Below, piece by piece: positions 44,680 through 54,241 of a DNA stretch of 64,000 bases (positions are counted from its first letter, which is position 1; each line of letters opens with the position of its first letter). Below the pieces are notes generated by a model that worked only from the letters and a program-made list of their open reading frames with translations, was not told the DNA's origin and searched no databases. The DNA is from Nodularia spumigena CCY9414 (GTDB lineage Bacteria > Cyanobacteriota > Cyanobacteriia > Cyanobacteriales > Nostocaceae). The stretch is from contig NZ_CP007203.1 of NCBI RefSeq assembly GCF_000340565.2, positions 2,262,443-2,326,442 on the forward strand. Reading direction: 5' to 3'. A program made the translations under genes and the position numbers.

Positions 44680-45057
44680 TTACAAATTATTTTTAATAAA
44701 GCTAGAAAATTTAGTAGCACAAATACTAAAGTCTGGGTCAGTTTTGTTTTTGCTGTTTTGATGGTAAGTTTCTCCAACCAAGCAATCATAATTATGACCA
44801 AGAGCATGAGCCATCATCCAATAGTGGGGACGGGCTGCTGTTGGTTCAAATAGCTCTAGGATTAAGGCTGATGAGGGAGAAAATAACATATTTGTTAAAC
44901 CTGCACCATGAGAGCTAAGAATAACTTTAGCTTCATTAAACAGCTTAACCTGTGATGCAAAGGATAAATTTTCTGCATGAATAATCTCAAATCCAAAACT
45001 TTCAAGAATAGGGATGAACTCAGACTCATTGACTATTCTCCTGAAAGAGCGGGTATT
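44680..45057 (-). pseudogene. C-terminal remnant of a GT61-like glycosyltransferase
   Basis: Frame 45057-44680 reads FRRIVNESEFIPILESFGFE, then SSHGAGLTNMLFSPSSALIL and PHYWMMAHALGHNY, the C-terminal part of DUF563/GT61 transferases. A stop immediately upstream at 45058-45060 and loss of the N-terminal about 250 residues show that it is truncated. The 5' side joins a short unrelated frame (28 residues, 45033-45119). It is a gene fragment. Confidence 0.75.
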
Positions 45058-45130
45058 TTAGGTTTGAAAATTGACTTAAAACGTCTAAGTAAAGATTTTA
45101 AAGGAGGTAAAATTTCCATGAAAAACTTGT

Positions 45131-46342
45131 TTATTTATGTAAGCTACTTTTACCTTTATACAGTGTTGATATTGCTGTTAAAAAATGTTGCTGTAAGTTG
45201 ACAGGATTAAAATCATGTCTAGCTGCTATGCGGGACTGGGAAGTGTAATACTCTCGTTGAGACGAATCTTGACTTAACTTTTCTAAAGCTGTGATTAAAG
45301 TCTGGGGGGATGCTTCTGTAATACATAAAGCGCGATCGCCATTTAATCCCCATTTAATCGCTGAACAATATTCGGGTCCCCAAATTACTAAGGGTTTACC
45401 AAATTGGGCGTATTCAGGTAATTTAGACGGAAAACTGGTTTCCATCCGTCGCCGCAAAGCCGGATCAAAACTCATGACTACCAAAAAAGCATCAGCCGCA
45501 CCTAACCACTGATTTAACTCGTCTCTGGGGGCAAAATCTAACCATAAATTGCGATCGCGCATTTCTGAGCAAAAATCGGCTGACCAATTGGGGTTAGCTC
45601 CCCGTACTTGTACTTGAATATGAGGATTATCTTTTGTTACTTCAAGCAACTGAGCTAAAAGCTCTCCATAGTCGTATAGATTTCCCGAATAAACAATCCG
45701 TAATTGAGATGATTTTTGCCCATTTCCTGGCTGATGTTTTGTAGTTATTTCCTCCTTGAGTAAAGCAGGTATGGGATAAATAACTGTACTATTGGAATGT
45801 GAACCTAAAGCATTCTTCATACCTTCTGAAACACACAAAGCTAAATGAGATTGCTGGTAAAGTTGCTGAAAACGTTGCTCTAATAGCTGACGGAAAGGTT
45901 GATGCAGACTAGGGATATCTGGCCACCAATCATGAAAAATTGTCACTAAAGGTAATTGATAACGGTGAGCAAATCTTTGAGCAGCCCAGCAACCATCTCC
46001 ATGAGCAACAGTGAGAACTATTGTTTTTTTTTCAATTTGATCATTACATAAATGTTTCTGGTAATCGAGTAATGTCTTATCCCAAGTTATGCCTTGATCT
46101 ATAACTTGTAAATCATGACCCCAACGATGAAAACGAGTATATTCTAGCCTATTAATTAATTTTGTTTGCCATCGATTAGTTTTACTCTGATATGGATTAG
46201 GGACAATATCAACATCCCAACCAGTTGCTTGATTGAAATGACGATATAAAACAATTTGTCCAGCACTGGTGGGTTGAGGAGCTACAGAAGAAATTACAAT
46301 TATCTTGGGCAGTTGTATATCTTTACGCTGAGTAAATTCCAT
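45131..46342 (-). CDS. GT4-like glycosyltransferase, paralogue of the next gene
   Basis: From ATG 46342 the protein is 403 residues and overlaps the upstream gene by 20 bp. It has VISSVAPQPTSAGQIVLYRH, TVAHGDGCWAAQRFAHRYQL and IVYSGNLYDYGELLAQLLEV, with FPSKLPEYAQFGKPLVIWGP in the donor-binding area. It is similar along its length to the 46323-47534 protein, so the pair arose by duplication. The typical E-x7-E is not clear. Confidence 0.75.
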   Translation of the reverse strand: MEFTQRKDIQLPKIIVISSVAPQPTSAGQIVLYRHFNQATGWDVDIVPNPYQSKTNRWQTKLINRLEYTRFHRWGHDLQVIDQGITWDKTLLDYQKHLCNDQIEKKTIVLTVAHGDGCWAAQRFAHRYQLPLVTIFHDWWPDIPSLHQPFRQLLEQRFQQLYQQSHLALCVSEGMKNALGSHSNSTVIYPIPALLKEEITTKHQPGNGQKSSQLRIVYSGNLYDYGELLAQLLEVTKDNPHIQVQVRGANPNWSADFCSEMRDRNLWLDFAPRDELNQWLGAADAFLVVMSFDPALRRRMETSFPSKLPEYAQFGKPLVIWGPEYCSAIKWGLNGDRALCITEASPQTLITALEKLSQDSSQREYYTSQSRIAARHDFNPVNLQQHFLTAISTLYKGKSSLHK

Positions 46343-47534
46343 CTTGAGAATTTGTGATATTGCATTCTTGGCAAACATTGGTAACACGTTCAACAAATAG
46401 ATGATGTATTTGCTCTGCGTTCAGCACAGTCTCAGCTATCCGACGAGAGCCTTCACAGGCTGAAAACCAAGCTGTAGGATTTGATGCTGTTTCGCTGATC
46501 ACTTTGAGCAATTCCTCTGGGTCGTCCTGGATAACCGGAATCCCTGACTGATACTTTTTGGCAAAACTACAGGCTGTTGAATATTCTGGAGACCAAACGA
46601 AAACAGGTTTACCATAGGGGACATAATCTAGCCACTTGGTGGTAAAACTAGTTTGCATAAAAACTTCTTCTTCCTGTTCAAAACTCATTACTGTCAGAAA
46701 TGCATCTGCTTGTTTGAGTTTATCCTTTAATTCATCGAACGGTTTAAAGCCTTGATAAATACCAGCTTCTGTCATCTCCTGTAATTTCTCCTCTTGCCAA
46801 TCATTTCCCGCAGCAAAAATTTGGAGATGAATATGTTGATGTTGCTTTACGGCTTCGGCTAGGCGCAACAACATTCTACCGTAAGCACCGTAACAATTCC
46901 CAGCATAAATAATTGTGACTTTATCTTGAGGATTTAATCTTTGTTCTAAAGAAAGCTCAACATCAAAATTGCCAATGGGATAAAGAACATCTCCTTGAGC
47001 ATCCACTCCAAACCATTCTTTCATACCTTCACTGGTATAAAATACCTGATTTGCCACCTGATTAACTTGGCGGTAACGTTGAATTAGCCAAGATTTTACC
47101 CACGGATAAGGACGTATTGATAAAGGAACAAATTGAGATAGACAAAATAAATCTTGGAAATTAACGACCAGTGGAATTTTAAGTTTCTGTGCTAACTGAT
47201 ATGCTAATCCTATATGCCAATCATCTACTACAGAGACAATTACATCTGGCTGAAAGTCATTAGCAAATTTTAACAGTGAATTAGGGATGTTAATCCAGTT
47301 CTGGATATACTCTAAATTACTAATTAATCTACATATTCGAGTGCGCTTAAGCCTTTTAATCAATCTATTTTGACTGATTTCAAGATGCTGGTTAATAGGT
47401 AATTTAACAAAATTTGTACTAGCAACAGCTACCTCAAAATCTTTTTTGATAATGAGGTGACGATACATAGCAAATCGCCCACCAGAAGTTGTATCAGGAA
47501 TAACTGCTGAAATATACAATATTTTATAAATCAT
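46323..47534 (-). CDS. GT4-like glycosyltransferase, paralogue of the previous gene
   Basis: The 403-residue protein shares the layout ISAVIPDTTSGGRFAMYRHL, VSVVDDWHIGLAYQLAQKL and IYAGNCYGAYGRMLLRLAEA with its neighbour, and TSFTTKWLDYVPYGKPVFVW in the C-terminal half. It begins 4 bp inside the epimerase gene's end (47531-47534), an operon-like overlap. The substrate is unknown. Confidence 0.75.
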   Translation of the reverse strand: MIYKILYISAVIPDTTSGGRFAMYRHLIIKKDFEVAVASTNFVKLPINQHLEISQNRLIKRLKRTRICRLISNLEYIQNWINIPNSLLKFANDFQPDVIVSVVDDWHIGLAYQLAQKLKIPLVVNFQDLFCLSQFVPLSIRPYPWVKSWLIQRYRQVNQVANQVFYTSEGMKEWFGVDAQGDVLYPIGNFDVELSLEQRLNPQDKVTIIYAGNCYGAYGRMLLRLAEAVKQHQHIHLQIFAAGNDWQEEKLQEMTEAGIYQGFKPFDELKDKLKQADAFLTVMSFEQEEEVFMQTSFTTKWLDYVPYGKPVFVWSPEYSTACSFAKKYQSGIPVIQDDPEELLKVISETASNPTAWFSACEGSRRIAETVLNAEQIHHLFVERVTNVCQECNITNSQDGIYSA

Positions 47535-48601
47535 GTTGCTGATAGCCTACACCAATCTTGTTGTTCAGTAGCAAACCTAGCAATTTCTTCTAATACTTCT
47601 TCTATACTAATTTGCGGTTGCCATCCCCAAATCTTCTCAGCTAAATTCGCATCTAATACCATCCAAGGAATATCAAACGGTCGCTCAGTGCTGGTTTCTA
47701 TAACTTCATTACTAGCAAATTTGTCTGTACACCATTGAGTTAACTGGTGCAACGACATACTGTTATTTACGCCACCACTGACATTAACTACTTTGGGTTT
47801 ATTTGTATTTAATGGTTCGGTAAACTGTTTTTCTAACAAATTAATTAAATCCCGTGGATGTAAACAATCTCGAACTTGATAACCTTTGCCGCCAAAACCA
47901 ATATATTTTAAAGGTCGTTGTTCTCGAAAACTATGAATCCAAAAGGCAAAAATCCCTTGTCCTGGATGGCCAAATTGTCCTGCTCCCGCCATGACACCGC
48001 AACGATTAATCCAAACGGGAAATTCAAAGGTTGCTCCGTATTCCAAGGCTAAATGCTCTGAAGCCACTTTTGTACTACCATATAAAGATACTGGCGGATT
48101 CGTAGAGTAGCTTTCAGAAACTCCTGTTGGTGAAATACCTTCTGGAAATACTTGCTCAGGAATGGGGTAAAATGCTCCCTTAGCCTCAGCTACTTGTAAC
48201 TGACTCAATCCAGGTATAGAATATACTCGGCTGGTAGAAAGTAGAGTAAAGCCAGCGTTATGGCGTTTGCAGTATTCTAAAAGGTTAACGGTTCCCAGCA
48301 GATTGTGTTGTACTAACTGTAAACTGCTGGTTTTACCATCTACCCCTGCTAACACACTGGGATTAGCTGCTGCATCAATTACCCAATCAGCAACAGGTAA
48401 AGCATCTACATCACTGCTATGACGTATATCCCCATGAATTACCTTAATTCCTCGTTGCTGTAATGTGGCTTTATTTACCCAACTGCCGGAACGTGATAGA
48501 TTATCAATGCCAAAAATATGATATTTAGGGAAATTTTCCTGTAATGCTTTGGCTAGGGAGGAACCCACAAAGCCGCAAATTCCTGTAATTAAAATCCGCA
48601 T
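47531..48601 (-). CDS. NAD-dependent sugar epimerase/dehydratase (SDR family)
   Basis: Starting at ATG 48601 (MRILITGICGFVGSSLAKAL) the protein is 356 residues. It has a GxxGxxG nucleotide site, the STSRVYSIPG serine/Tyr region, YGSTKVASEH as YxxxK catalytic motif, and NVSGGVNNSMSLHQLTQW. It resembles CDP-paratose 2-epimerase-like extended SDRs. Together with its neighbour it would tailor a sugar nucleotide. The exact sugar is unknown. Confidence 0.8.
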   Translation of the reverse strand: MRILITGICGFVGSSLAKALQENFPKYHIFGIDNLSRSGSWVNKATLQQRGIKVIHGDIRHSSDVDALPVADWVIDAAANPSVLAGVDGKTSSLQLVQHNLLGTVNLLEYCKRHNAGFTLLSTSRVYSIPGLSQLQVAEAKGAFYPIPEQVFPEGISPTGVSESYSTNPPVSLYGSTKVASEHLALEYGATFEFPVWINRCGVMAGAGQFGHPGQGIFAFWIHSFREQRPLKYIGFGGKGYQVRDCLHPRDLINLLEKQFTEPLNTNKPKVVNVSGGVNNSMSLHQLTQWCTDKFASNEVIETSTERPFDIPWMVLDANLAEKIWGWQPQISIEEVLEEIARFATEQQDWCRLSAT

Positions 48602-48684
48602 AATATTTTGAAAAGCAGTACATTCTTGTGAAAACAAACCTCATAAAGACTCCCGAATTTCCTCTTTTGGCTGTTCACAAGAGG

Positions 48685-49746
48685 TCATGCAGTCTGTGTT
48701 AACCGTTCTTCCCAAGCTGTGACAATCTGCCTAATAGTCTCGTCTAGAGAGATACTAATATCCCAATTTGGGTAATGTTGCCGCATTTTACTTAAATCTG
48801 AGTAGTAGCAAATATGGTCTCCTATGCGGTTTTCAGGTACATAAGTATACTTCATTTCTTGGTTGCTATATTTTTGTACTAGCTGAAAGGCTTCCAAAAT
48901 TGAGCAACTATTTAATTTACCACCCCCTAAGTTATAAACTTCTGCGATGCGGGGATTATCAATAAACGCCTCAATAAATCGAGCTACATCTAGTGAATGA
49001 ATATTATCTCTAACTTGCTTACCTTTATAACCAAAAATCTTATACTCCCGTTCTTCTAAATTACACTTAACTAGATAACTTAAAAAGCCGTGTAGTTCTA
49101 CGCCTGAGTGATTGGGACCAGTTAAACATCCGCCTCGTAAACAACAGGTTGGCATATTAAAATAGCGTCCGTACTCTTGCACCATAACATCGGCTGCAAC
49201 TTTAGACGCACCAAACAAGGAATGTTTTGATTGATCTATACTAAATGTCTCTGGAATCCCCTCTTGATATGTGGGGTCATCATAATCCCAACGAGTATCT
49301 AGTTCTTTCAGTTTAATTGTATTGGGGCGATCGCCATATACCTTATTAGTGGACATATGGACAAAGGGTGACTCTGGGCAAAATTGCCTTGCTGCTTCCA
49401 GTAGGTTCAATGTCCCAACAGCATTGGTATCAAAATCATCAAAGGGAATGGCTGCTGCGCGGTCATGACTGGGCTGTGCTGCGGTATGAACAATTGCATC
49501 TGGTTGAAGACTTTCAATTAAATTCAGTACCCCTTGGCGATCGCGGATATCTAGCTCGTGATGGACAAAACCTTTCAGAGTGGATTGCAGTCGCTGTTGA
49601 TTCCAACGAGTATCCCCTTGTTCACCAAAGAATACTGACCTTTGATTATTATCAACGCCATGAATCTGCCAGCCTTGGTTAGCAAAATAAACACAAACCT
49701 CAGAGCCAATTAGCCCTGATGAGCCGGTGATCAGTAATTTTTTCAT
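48685..49746 (-). CDS. NAD-dependent epimerase, CDP-paratose 2-epimerase-like
   Basis: The 353-residue extended SDR has [51 protein letters not shown] and [20 protein letters not shown]. The motif [20 protein letters not shown] and [20 protein letters not shown] are strongly like CDP-tyvelose/paratose epimerases. It could invert C2 of a dideoxysugar nucleotide, or act on a related UDP/CMP sugar. Its distant homologue is the next gene. Confidence 0.82.
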   Translation of the reverse strand: MKKLLITGSSGLIGSEVCVYFANQGWQIHGVDNNQRSVFFGEQGDTRWNQQRLQSTLKGFVHHELDIRDRQGVLNLIESLQPDAIVHTAAQPSHDRAAAIPFDDFDTNAVGTLNLLEAARQFCPESPFVHMSTNKVYGDRPNTIKLKELDTRWDYDDPTYQEGIPETFSIDQSKHSLFGASKVAADVMVQEYGRYFNMPTCCLRGGCLTGPNHSGVELHGFLSYLVKCNLEEREYKIFGYKGKQVRDNIHSLDVARFIEAFIDNPRIAEVYNLGGGKLNSCSILEAFQLVQKYSNQEMKYTYVPENRIGDHICYYSDLSKMRQHYPNWDISISLDETIRQIVTAWEERLTQTA

Positions 49747-49784
49747 AATAGAAATGAAAATTCCAAATTAACTAATGAGGTTTT

Positions 49785-50645
49785 TTATTCAATCAAATCT
49801 TCTAGAGATACACGAGGATAAACATCAAGTATTCCTCCTTGAGTTGCATTGAAAATTGAAATTCCTAATTTCTGAGCATATTGGTTTAGTTGGATATGTT
49901 GATTCCATATTAAACTATGTGCTGCTAGAGAGTTGGCAATATTAGAGACTTTAACAGATACATTGCCGAGCTTGCTCTCTTCTTGATTATAAAAGTGATG
50001 TTCCGGGGCATTTGTTAAAGCACTAATTATAAAATCATGATCAATACCAACTAAATATATATTTTTAAATTTCATGCACAATGCTACTTGAATAGCAAAA
50101 ATGACTGAATTTTGAGGTGGACAAATAGGGCGGTCATATGCTAATTTTGCACGATTTAGACATGACCAATTTAAATTCCAATCAAAGTAATATCGTGATT
50201 TTGGAAGGTCAAAATTTGATGATTCAAAAATTTCTCTATCCTCAATGTTTAGAATCAGTTTTGCATCTACAGCCAGGGTTTCTAATTGAAATAGAACATT
50301 ATGAATTTGCTCTTGGGAAAGATGGGTATGACAAGCAAAGCCACTTAACACACAAAACTTATTCTTGATTAACTTAAAATCTTCATGGAGATAAGTATGG
50401 TTTAAAAAAAAGCAGGCTTCATTCTCTAGTATTTTAATATTAGTCTTTTTCAATGATGGTCCAGAACCAATAATAAAGCATCTATCGTTTTTTTGAGCCT
50501 CTTTTTCAAGATATATATTCTGTTTAATGACTTTCTGAAAATCTTTTTTGAAGAATGCTTTGAACTGATAAAAATAATGATTTGTCCATTTATACAGGCT
50601 TGGTGGAATTAGCCATTTTTGTGCAATTATGCGGAGGTTAACCAT
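49785..50645 (-). CDS. DUF115/Maf-like (MptE-like) glycan-associated protein
   Basis: From ATG 50645 the protein is 286 residues. Core motifs are CFIIGSGPSLKKTNIKILEN, CFFLNHTYLHEDFKLIKN and NSVIFAIQVALCMKFKNIYL followed by VGIDHDF, as in DUF115. This family includes Maf proteins, which transfer pseudaminic or legionaminic acid onto flagellin, and MptE-like enzymes. Its position beside NeuB- and NeuA-type genes suggests a role with a CMP-nonulosonate. Transferase activity is inference. Confidence 0.7.
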   Translation of the reverse strand: MVNLRIIAQKWLIPPSLYKWTNHYFYQFKAFFKKDFQKVIKQNIYLEKEAQKNDRCFIIGSGPSLKKTNIKILENEACFFLNHTYLHEDFKLIKNKFCVLSGFACHTHLSQEQIHNVLFQLETLAVDAKLILNIEDREIFESSNFDLPKSRYYFDWNLNWSCLNRAKLAYDRPICPPQNSVIFAIQVALCMKFKNIYLVGIDHDFIISALTNAPEHHFYNQEESKLGNVSVKVSNIANSLAAHSLIWNQHIQLNQYAQKLGISIFNATQGGILDVYPRVSLEDLIE

Positions 50646-50733
50646 ATTCAAATACTGATTTTGATTGATTTTTAATATTTTATAATTTTGTAGCAAGTAA
50701 AATATTTTGAAACAAACTTTTGAAGATTATTGT

Positions 50734-52986
50734 CTATCTACTTAAAAAAAATTCTAATCTTTCCAATGCCATCCAAAAGCCTTCACCTTCATTTTTATGT
50801 CCCTGCCAAATTTCCGGGATAAAAGACGCATTGGGTGCAGTCTTCTCTAAATCTTCCGCTAAAGCAGGAAAGTCAATTTCGCCTTCACCAATCTGTAAGC
50901 CTTCACCATCCGAACCCTCAGAATCGGCGATATGTAAATGTGCTACATAAGTTCCTACTTGCTCAATAAACTCTTTAAATGACCATTTATGATGATTACA
51001 AGCTAACTTGGAATGTGATATATCTAAACAGACTCGATACCCATATTGGCGGCAAAAGTCGGCTGTATCCTGCGGATTAACGAAAAGGTTATGATATCGC
51101 TGACCACCAAAGTGCCAAGGAAATGGCGGCATGGTTTGGGGAATGACTTCAACGCCTGTGGCATCAAGTTGGGAAAGGCTATCACTGAGTAACTCATAAA
51201 GCTGCTCTCGTTGCGATCGCTCCATTGCCACATCTAAGGTAAAACCTCCCACATTAGTTACTATACAGGGACGAACAGACTGCTTAAAGTAAGGTTTGAT
51301 TTTTCGGGTAATCTCAATGACTCGCTGGAGTTCGGCAATTGAACGCTGGCGATAAGCTTCATTCTGAGAACAAAGATCCAGTAAGTGATCACCAGCAAAT
51401 AATTCTGGTGCGTGAACTACTAAATCTAAATCATAAGATTGTTGAAAAAATTGATTAATATCTTGTTCTAAATCTTTGTAACTCAGGTGAAACTCTAGCA
51501 GGTCAGGATTAGATTTGCCAAGGAGAGCCTGAAAGTCATGATAGCGCACAGGTAAACCCCAAGGACGCTGAAAGTTGTAATTTCGTGCTTTTACCTGTTC
51601 ATGTTCTAAATCACTGGGGTAGAAGAAATCACCAATTTTAAAATTGCGTTTTGTCCGTTTACCAATCAGTTCAGCTTTGCGATTTGGCTGCAAACCTTTA
51701 CCTGGGCTTTTTACCTCAATCATAGCTGCGGTGATCATTTCCCCTGCTGCTAAATCGCAATTAATCACCAAGCTTTTGGCTAATGTTTCCCGGTTCATTA
51801 ACTCGCCCTGGCTGAGTTTGCGATCGCCACTTTCCCCCAGGGACTGCTCAACTTGGCGAATACCTTCCACCATCAGGCGAAACTCATCTGGTAACAGGCT
51901 AACTTTGTGATCGTTGCCTTCCATTGTTTTGTCTAGGGTGAAGTGTTTTTCAATCACCTTAGCACCCTTGGCTACAGAGGCGATCGCAATATTAATTCCT
52001 CTCTCATGACCAGAGTAACCAACGGGACAGTCGCCAATTTCCTTTAATCGCTCTATGTAGTTGAGGTTAACATCCTTAAATGGGGCTGGATAGGTTGAAT
52101 TACAGTGAAGTAACACATACATTGCTCCCAATCGCTTGAGTAACGCCACTGCTTCGGATATTTCTTGCTCTGTGGCCATCCCTGTGGAACATAGCAACGG
52201 CTTACCTGTTTTCGCCAAGGCTGTTAAAAGATCATGGTTTGTTAAATCAGCAGATGCAACCTTATACGCCTGCATCCTGTACTCCTCTAGCAAAGCCAGA
52301 CTTTCTAAATCCCAAGGAGTACATAGAGCTAAAATCCCCTGGGAACGACAATAGTCGAAAGCTGCAAACATTTCTTGGGGAGTTAATTGAAAGCGGGTTA
52401 GTAAATCTAGTGTGTACTGTGAACCTAAATCCTCACTCGCATCATTAGCATTGCCGGCGTTGCTATAGAGAGATTTGAGATCCCGTAGTTGGAATTTAGC
52501 ACAGTCTGCTCCAGATGCTATGGCTGCATCAATTAACTGTTTTGCTAGTTCCAAACTACCGTTATGATTATTACCAATTTCAGCAATTACAAAAGTCGGA
52601 GATTGGGCATCAATAATAAAATTACCAATGCGGATTTCTGCGGATTTACGGCAAGCAACTGCTACTAAATGACGGTTTTTATCCAAAAGCGGGATAAATT
52701 CAATTTCCTTGGAAAAATCAGCCTGAATTTTTGCCGGGTCTTCTGTGTAATCAATATATTTATAGTTTTTATTAGAAATTTTAGAAACGGGTTGATTTAA
52801 ATTAATGGTGTCTTGCTGCACTAACCAACGGCGAAAGTCCCCATCTGTGAGGACACCTTCTAAAACGCCCGATTCTGTGACTGAAAAGATAATGCGGTTT
52901 TTGTTGTCGCTGATTTTTTTCAGGGCATTTATGATATCGTCTTCAGCGAAGACAATATATTTGGATAAGTTTTTATCTATGATCAT
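50734..52986 (-). CDS. four-domain fusion: CBS pair, NeuB nonulosonate synthase, SAF domain and TIM-barrel isomerase
   Basis: The 750-residue protein begins with a CBS pair (about 1-120: GVLEGVLTDGDFRRWLV, PLLDKNRHLVAVA). Next is a NeuB-type synthase (about 121-370) with AEIGNNHNGSLELAKQLIDA, LLHCNSTYPAPF, GYSGHERGINIA and KHFTLDKTMEGNDHKVSL. A SAF domain (about 390-460) contains VKSPGKGLQPNRKAELIGKR. A C-terminal xylose-isomerase-like TIM barrel (about 475-750) shows VCLDISHSKLACNH and HIADSEGSDGEGLQIGEGEI. NeuB enzymes join phosphoenolpyruvate to a hexosamine-like sugar to make sialic-acid-like nonulosonates. The barrel may prepare the sugar. No domain looks broken. Confidence 0.85.
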   Translation of the reverse strand: MIIDKNLSKYIVFAEDDIINALKKISDNKNRIIFSVTESGVLEGVLTDGDFRRWLVQQDTINLNQPVSKISNKNYKYIDYTEDPAKIQADFSKEIEFIPLLDKNRHLVAVACRKSAEIRIGNFIIDAQSPTFVIAEIGNNHNGSLELAKQLIDAAIASGADCAKFQLRDLKSLYSNAGNANDASEDLGSQYTLDLLTRFQLTPQEMFAAFDYCRSQGILALCTPWDLESLALLEEYRMQAYKVASADLTNHDLLTALAKTGKPLLCSTGMATEQEISEAVALLKRLGAMYVLLHCNSTYPAPFKDVNLNYIERLKEIGDCPVGYSGHERGINIAIASVAKGAKVIEKHFTLDKTMEGNDHKVSLLPDEFRLMVEGIRQVEQSLGESGDRKLSQGELMNRETLAKSLVINCDLAAGEMITAAMIEVKSPGKGLQPNRKAELIGKRTKRNFKIGDFFYPSDLEHEQVKARNYNFQRPWGLPVRYHDFQALLGKSNPDLLEFHLSYKDLEQDINQFFQQSYDLDLVVHAPELFAGDHLLDLCSQNEAYRQRSIAELQRVIEITRKIKPYFKQSVRPCIVTNVGGFTLDVAMERSQREQLYELLSDSLSQLDATGVEVIPQTMPPFPWHFGGQRYHNLFVNPQDTADFCRQYGYRVCLDISHSKLACNHHKWSFKEFIEQVGTYVAHLHIADSEGSDGEGLQIGEGEIDFPALAEDLEKTAPNASFIPEIWQGHKNEGEGFWMALERLEFFLSR

Positions 52987-53021
52987 TTTATTTTTAATTA
53001 ATCTTGAAGTAAGTCGGCGTG

Positions 53022-53100
53022 AAAATTTAAATGTATGTCATTGCGAGTGGAACGGAGTGGAACGAAGCAATCACAAGGGTTTTGGAGTTCTTACATTCTG
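53022..53100. repeat. dispersed repeat (CATTGCGAG ... AAGCAATC)
   Basis: ATTGCGAGTGGAACGGAGTG and GAACGAAGCAATCACAAGG fill the gap between neuA and the NeuB fusion. The same consensus occurs between wzt and wzm at 55605-55704, where it makes a full inverted repeat. Here only one arm is clear. Confidence 0.55.
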
Positions 53101-53132
53101 TTACATAGTTAGGTTTATTTGTGCCGACTTAC

Positions 53133-53810
53133 TTAGACTGACTGTTTACTCAGCAGAAATTCCACATACTCAAAATCATTTAAAGAATCTATATCATAAC
53201 TTTGCTCTTCATTCATGACAAACAGAGAAATTTTGCCCCCCAATCGGTTATTTAATTCTTTCAATACCCAAGGTTTAAAGACATAAATTGAACCATTTTC
53301 CATATATTGGGGATTCATATCTTGGCGGCGCTGGCGCTGGCGGTAGTCATAGTTAATAGACTCAGTAACACCGTTGACATGATGCCAAAGAAAACGATGG
53401 GTTGGGGAAACAGAGAGTAAGGAATCTGCGTTTTCTGAACGCAATTGCTCGATAGCCCGATCAATATCAGAGCCAGTACGTAAGGGAGATGTACACTGTA
53501 AAAATACAACCAGTTCAGGGTTGATACCTGTTTTTTCAATTTCAGTTAAAGCATGGATAAGAGCAGATTCGGATGATGCAGTATCTGTAGCCAGTTCGAT
53601 AGGACGTTGAATTACTTCTGCTCCATAGCTGTGTGATACAGATGCAATTTCTGCGTCATCTGTAGATACATAAACTTGGTCTACTAAATGCGCTTCCTGT
53701 GCATCCTGTATTGAATGGGCTATTAGGGGTTTACCACCAATCAGATGAATATTTTTACCAGGGAGTCCCTTAGAACCCCCTCTCGCCGGAACCAGAGCAA
53801 TCGTTTTCAT
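53133..53810 (-). CDS. CMP-nonulosonate cytidylyltransferase (NeuA-type)
   Basis: From ATG 53810 the protein is 225 residues, the normal size for NeuA. It shows IALVPARGGSKGLPGKNIHL, PLIAHSIQDAQEAHL, VYVSTDDAEIASV and FLQCTSPLRTGSDID, with the closing SYDIDSLNDFEYVEFLL. It would activate the product of the NeuB fusion by transferring CMP. It follows the fusion gene by about 150 bp in which repeat DNA lies. The precise substrate (sialic, legionaminic or other) is unknown. Confidence 0.88.
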   Translation of the reverse strand: MKTIALVPARGGSKGLPGKNIHLIGGKPLIAHSIQDAQEAHLVDQVYVSTDDAEIASVSHSYGAEVIQRPIELATDTASSESALIHALTEIEKTGINPELVVFLQCTSPLRTGSDIDRAIEQLRSENADSLLSVSPTHRFLWHHVNGVTESINYDYRQRQRRQDMNPQYMENGSIYVFKPWVLKELNNRLGGKISLFVMNEEQSYDIDSLNDFEYVEFLLSKQSV

Positions 53811-53811
53811 T

Positions 53812-54241
53812 TTAGATTTTAGAAAATCTTCTCTTGAATGCATCTACAGCCGAATCACCTAACAAAAAGCGCAGTATCTTAGAAAGAAAATATCGTAAAT
53901 GTTGAATAAGCTGGCGTAAAAACGGGAAATGGTGGTTGATTTCTGCGAAATAGAAATAGAACAAAATAGAAAGCCACTCTTGTGGAGGGCTATCCAAAGC
54001 AACTTTATTAGTTTTCTGATACAGTGCCTGAACAGAGTTATCTCCATCGATCACGATCAGTGATTATTATACCTTTTGAGTCACCGCATAGGCAGGAACT
54101 ATCGTCAAATGTATATGTTTCATGTTTTACTTTGTCCTGAAACTCAAAAAGAGATTGAACTTGAGTTTCAGCTAATTTTATATGGGGTGAATCAAAAATA
54201 AAAAACCTACGGAGTAAAATCTTGTTTAGGATATTAAACAT
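53812..54241 (-). pseudogene. truncated methyltransferase and unknown C-terminal remnant joined at 54050
   Basis: The ATG at 54241 overlaps the wzt stop (TAATG), so it was coupled to wzt. It encodes 67 residues ending CLCGDSKGIIITDRDRWR then a stop. That matches the zinc-binding N-terminus of a SAM methyltransferase, which normally continues for about 200 residues more. A second frame from 54054 (IDGDNSVQALYQKTNKVALD ... VDAFKRRFSKI) is a C-terminal piece of an unidentified protein. The two meet at GATCGTGATCGATGG, a short direct repeat that could have mediated deletion. Confidence 0.65.

Noticed and set aside
44977..45201. 74-residue plus-strand frame near 45 kb
   Set aside because: It is antisense to the GT61 remnant and the start of the next gene's 3' end; no family features.
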